A DNA stretch of 64,000 nucleotides from the NCBI RefSeq assembly GCF_014268495.2, contig NZ_CP077087.1, forward strand, positions 4,917,001 to 4,981,000, written 5' to 3'. Below, in pieces: positions 63,146 through 64,000 of the stretch (positions are counted from its first letter, which is position 1; each line of letters starts with the position of its first letter). Origin of the DNA: Pseudomonas monsensis. GTDB taxonomy: Bacteria; Pseudomonadota; Gammaproteobacteria; Pseudomonadales; Pseudomonadaceae. The notes below the pieces were generated by a model. That model was not told the origin of the DNA and did no database searches. It saw nothing but the letters and a program-made list of their open reading frames with translations. A program made the position numbers and the translations under genes.

Positions 63146-63620
63146 CTTTCCTACCTCGGTGTAATAGTTGTTTTTGTATGACCCCGTTGTAGCCGGGCCG
63201 GCCCCATAGAACCATTCGACGATGGTAGTAACAAGCCCCTACAAAACATCCAGTTACCCCTGACGCAAGCCCTGCGCTGCTTGCTCCAACACCCCACAAC
63301 CCCTGTGGGAGCTGGCTTGCCAGCGATTCCGACGACTCGGTTATTCAGGCAAACCCCATCACCAGCAAACCCGGTTGCAGACGATTTCGACCGATTGTTA
63401 CCAAATCTGCCAAAAGTGTTTATCAAAACCCCACCTGTTTACCCCCACTCCACCTCCCTAAAATCCACCTCGCCGACAAGGCAAACGCGATTAACAACGT
63501 TACAGCCCCCACGAAGGCCGTTAATCCAGCTCTCAAGTAATAACTGCAAACGATGAAGTTCCACACGCAACCCTAAAAAGGTTGCGTGACCCCACTCGAC
63601 CTCAAGAAGGTAAATTTGAA
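63146..63620. other. Intergenic region between acs and DUF2790 gene
   Basis: 475 bases with divergent promoters and a single REP sequence at 63303-63327. No RNA gene or other feature recognised. Confidence 0.45.
63303..63327. repeat. Single REP, type CTGTGGGAGCTGGCTTGCCA
   Basis: One 25-base arm identical to that at 41960-41984, without a nearby inverted partner. Confidence 0.8.
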
Positions 63621-63881
63621 ATGAAAGCTTTATTGGTTCTGGCCCTCAGCAGTCTGTGCGCAACCGCCATGGCAGACGAGGTTCCGACTGATGTCGCGCA
63701 GCAACAACCGGTTATCGAGGAATACACTTACTCCACTCACCTGGACATCGCCAAAGTTGTCTCCATGAGCGAAGTGCCGAATGTTTGCGAAGTGGTTCCG
63801 GCCAAAATGGAATACGACGACTCCAAAGGTCAGCGTCACATCCTGCGTTACAGCGTCATGGGTAACGGCTGCACCAATTGA
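63621..63881 (+). CDS. Small secreted DUF2790 protein
   Basis: 86 residues from ATG at 63621 (AGAAGG upstream). Signal peptide (ALLVLALSSLCATAMA), then a short mature domain with two cysteines (EVPNVCEVVPAKMEYDDSKG and VMGNGCTN), typical of DUF2790 proteins, which pseudomonads often carry in several copies. Role unknown; periplasmic location expected. Confidence 0.82.
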   Translation: MKALLVLALSSLCATAMADEVPTDVAQQQPVIEEYTYSTHLDIAKVVSMSEVPNVCEVVPAKMEYDDSKGQRHILRYSVMGNGCTN

Positions 63882-63935
63882 TGATTGAGACTGCACCGAA
63901 TCGGATCACTCAGCGCCTCATTTGAGGGTCGATTC

Positions 63936-63955
63936 CAGCCCGACTTCGGTCGGGC
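63936..63955 (+). terminator. Hairpin after DUF2790 gene
   Basis: AGCCCGAC pairs with GTCGGGCT across a stable TTCG tetraloop; the T run that follows is short. Confidence 0.65.
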
Positions 63956-64000
63956 TCAGTTGTGTCTGGGGTCGTCAAAAATGCTTGCAAAACACTAGAT

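Overview
The window is about 60% GC with very dense coding and looks like a chromosomal segment of a Pseudomonas of the P. fluorescens group. The support is the polar-flagellum gene order (flgA / cheV-cheR / flgBCDE, flgM-flgN-flgZ), the arginine succinyltransferase operon next to an aot transporter operon with an AraC-type ArgR, an AmrZ orthologue, and several families of paired REP palindromes typical of this group. No database was searched; names rest on recognisable sequence motifs and gene order.

Layout. 1-1098: 5' part of an RTX-type calcium-binding repeat protein. 1.36-9.2 kb: flagellar and chemotaxis block, with sigma54-type promoters before flgB and flgA and a sigma28 (FliA) promoter before flgM. 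9.4-16.2 kb: MFS transporter, glutamine-synthetase-like polyamine ligase, a histidine kinase / response-regulator-TPR pair, and an LprI-like secreted protein. 16.2-27.3 kb: a variable island bounded on the right by the 3' end of tRNA-Arg(CCT). It holds an IS3-type element, broken genes, a membrane-anchored hypothetical, a DUF4365-TPR protein, a caspase-like protease coupled to an unknown helical protein, an unusual ~1.5 kb repeat-structured region around a three-helix membrane protein, and a DUF2971 protein. 27.4-39.0 kb: ordinary chromosome (phnN, amrZ, mgtE, three tRNA-Arg(ACG), tRNA-Ser(GCT), csrA/rsmA, lysC, alaS, ltaE, and an FMN riboswitch before a lumazine synthase). 39.1-47.0 kb: aruCFGDB-orf-astE arginine catabolism operon. 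47.3-55.1 kb: a ~2,600-residue leucine-rich-repeat toxin-like protein lying between aruC and argR. 55.1-60.5 kb: argR and the aotJQMOP arginine/ornithine uptake operon. 61.2-63.1 kb: acs. 63.6-63.9 kb: a small DUF2790 protein.

How the genes work together. FlgM holds back FliA until the hook made by FlgBCDE/FlgA is complete; CheV and CheR tune chemoreceptors; FlgZ reads c-di-GMP; AmrZ and CsrA/RsmA also affect motility. AotJQMOP imports arginine/ornithine, ArgR senses arginine, and the Aru/Ast enzymes degrade it to glutamate and succinate. ArgR-like half-sites are visible before both aruC and aotJ. The parts most likely to be new are the island's caspase/DUF4365/DUF2971 gene set with its repeat-built non-coding region, and the giant five-module LRR protein placed between two parts of the arginine regulon.
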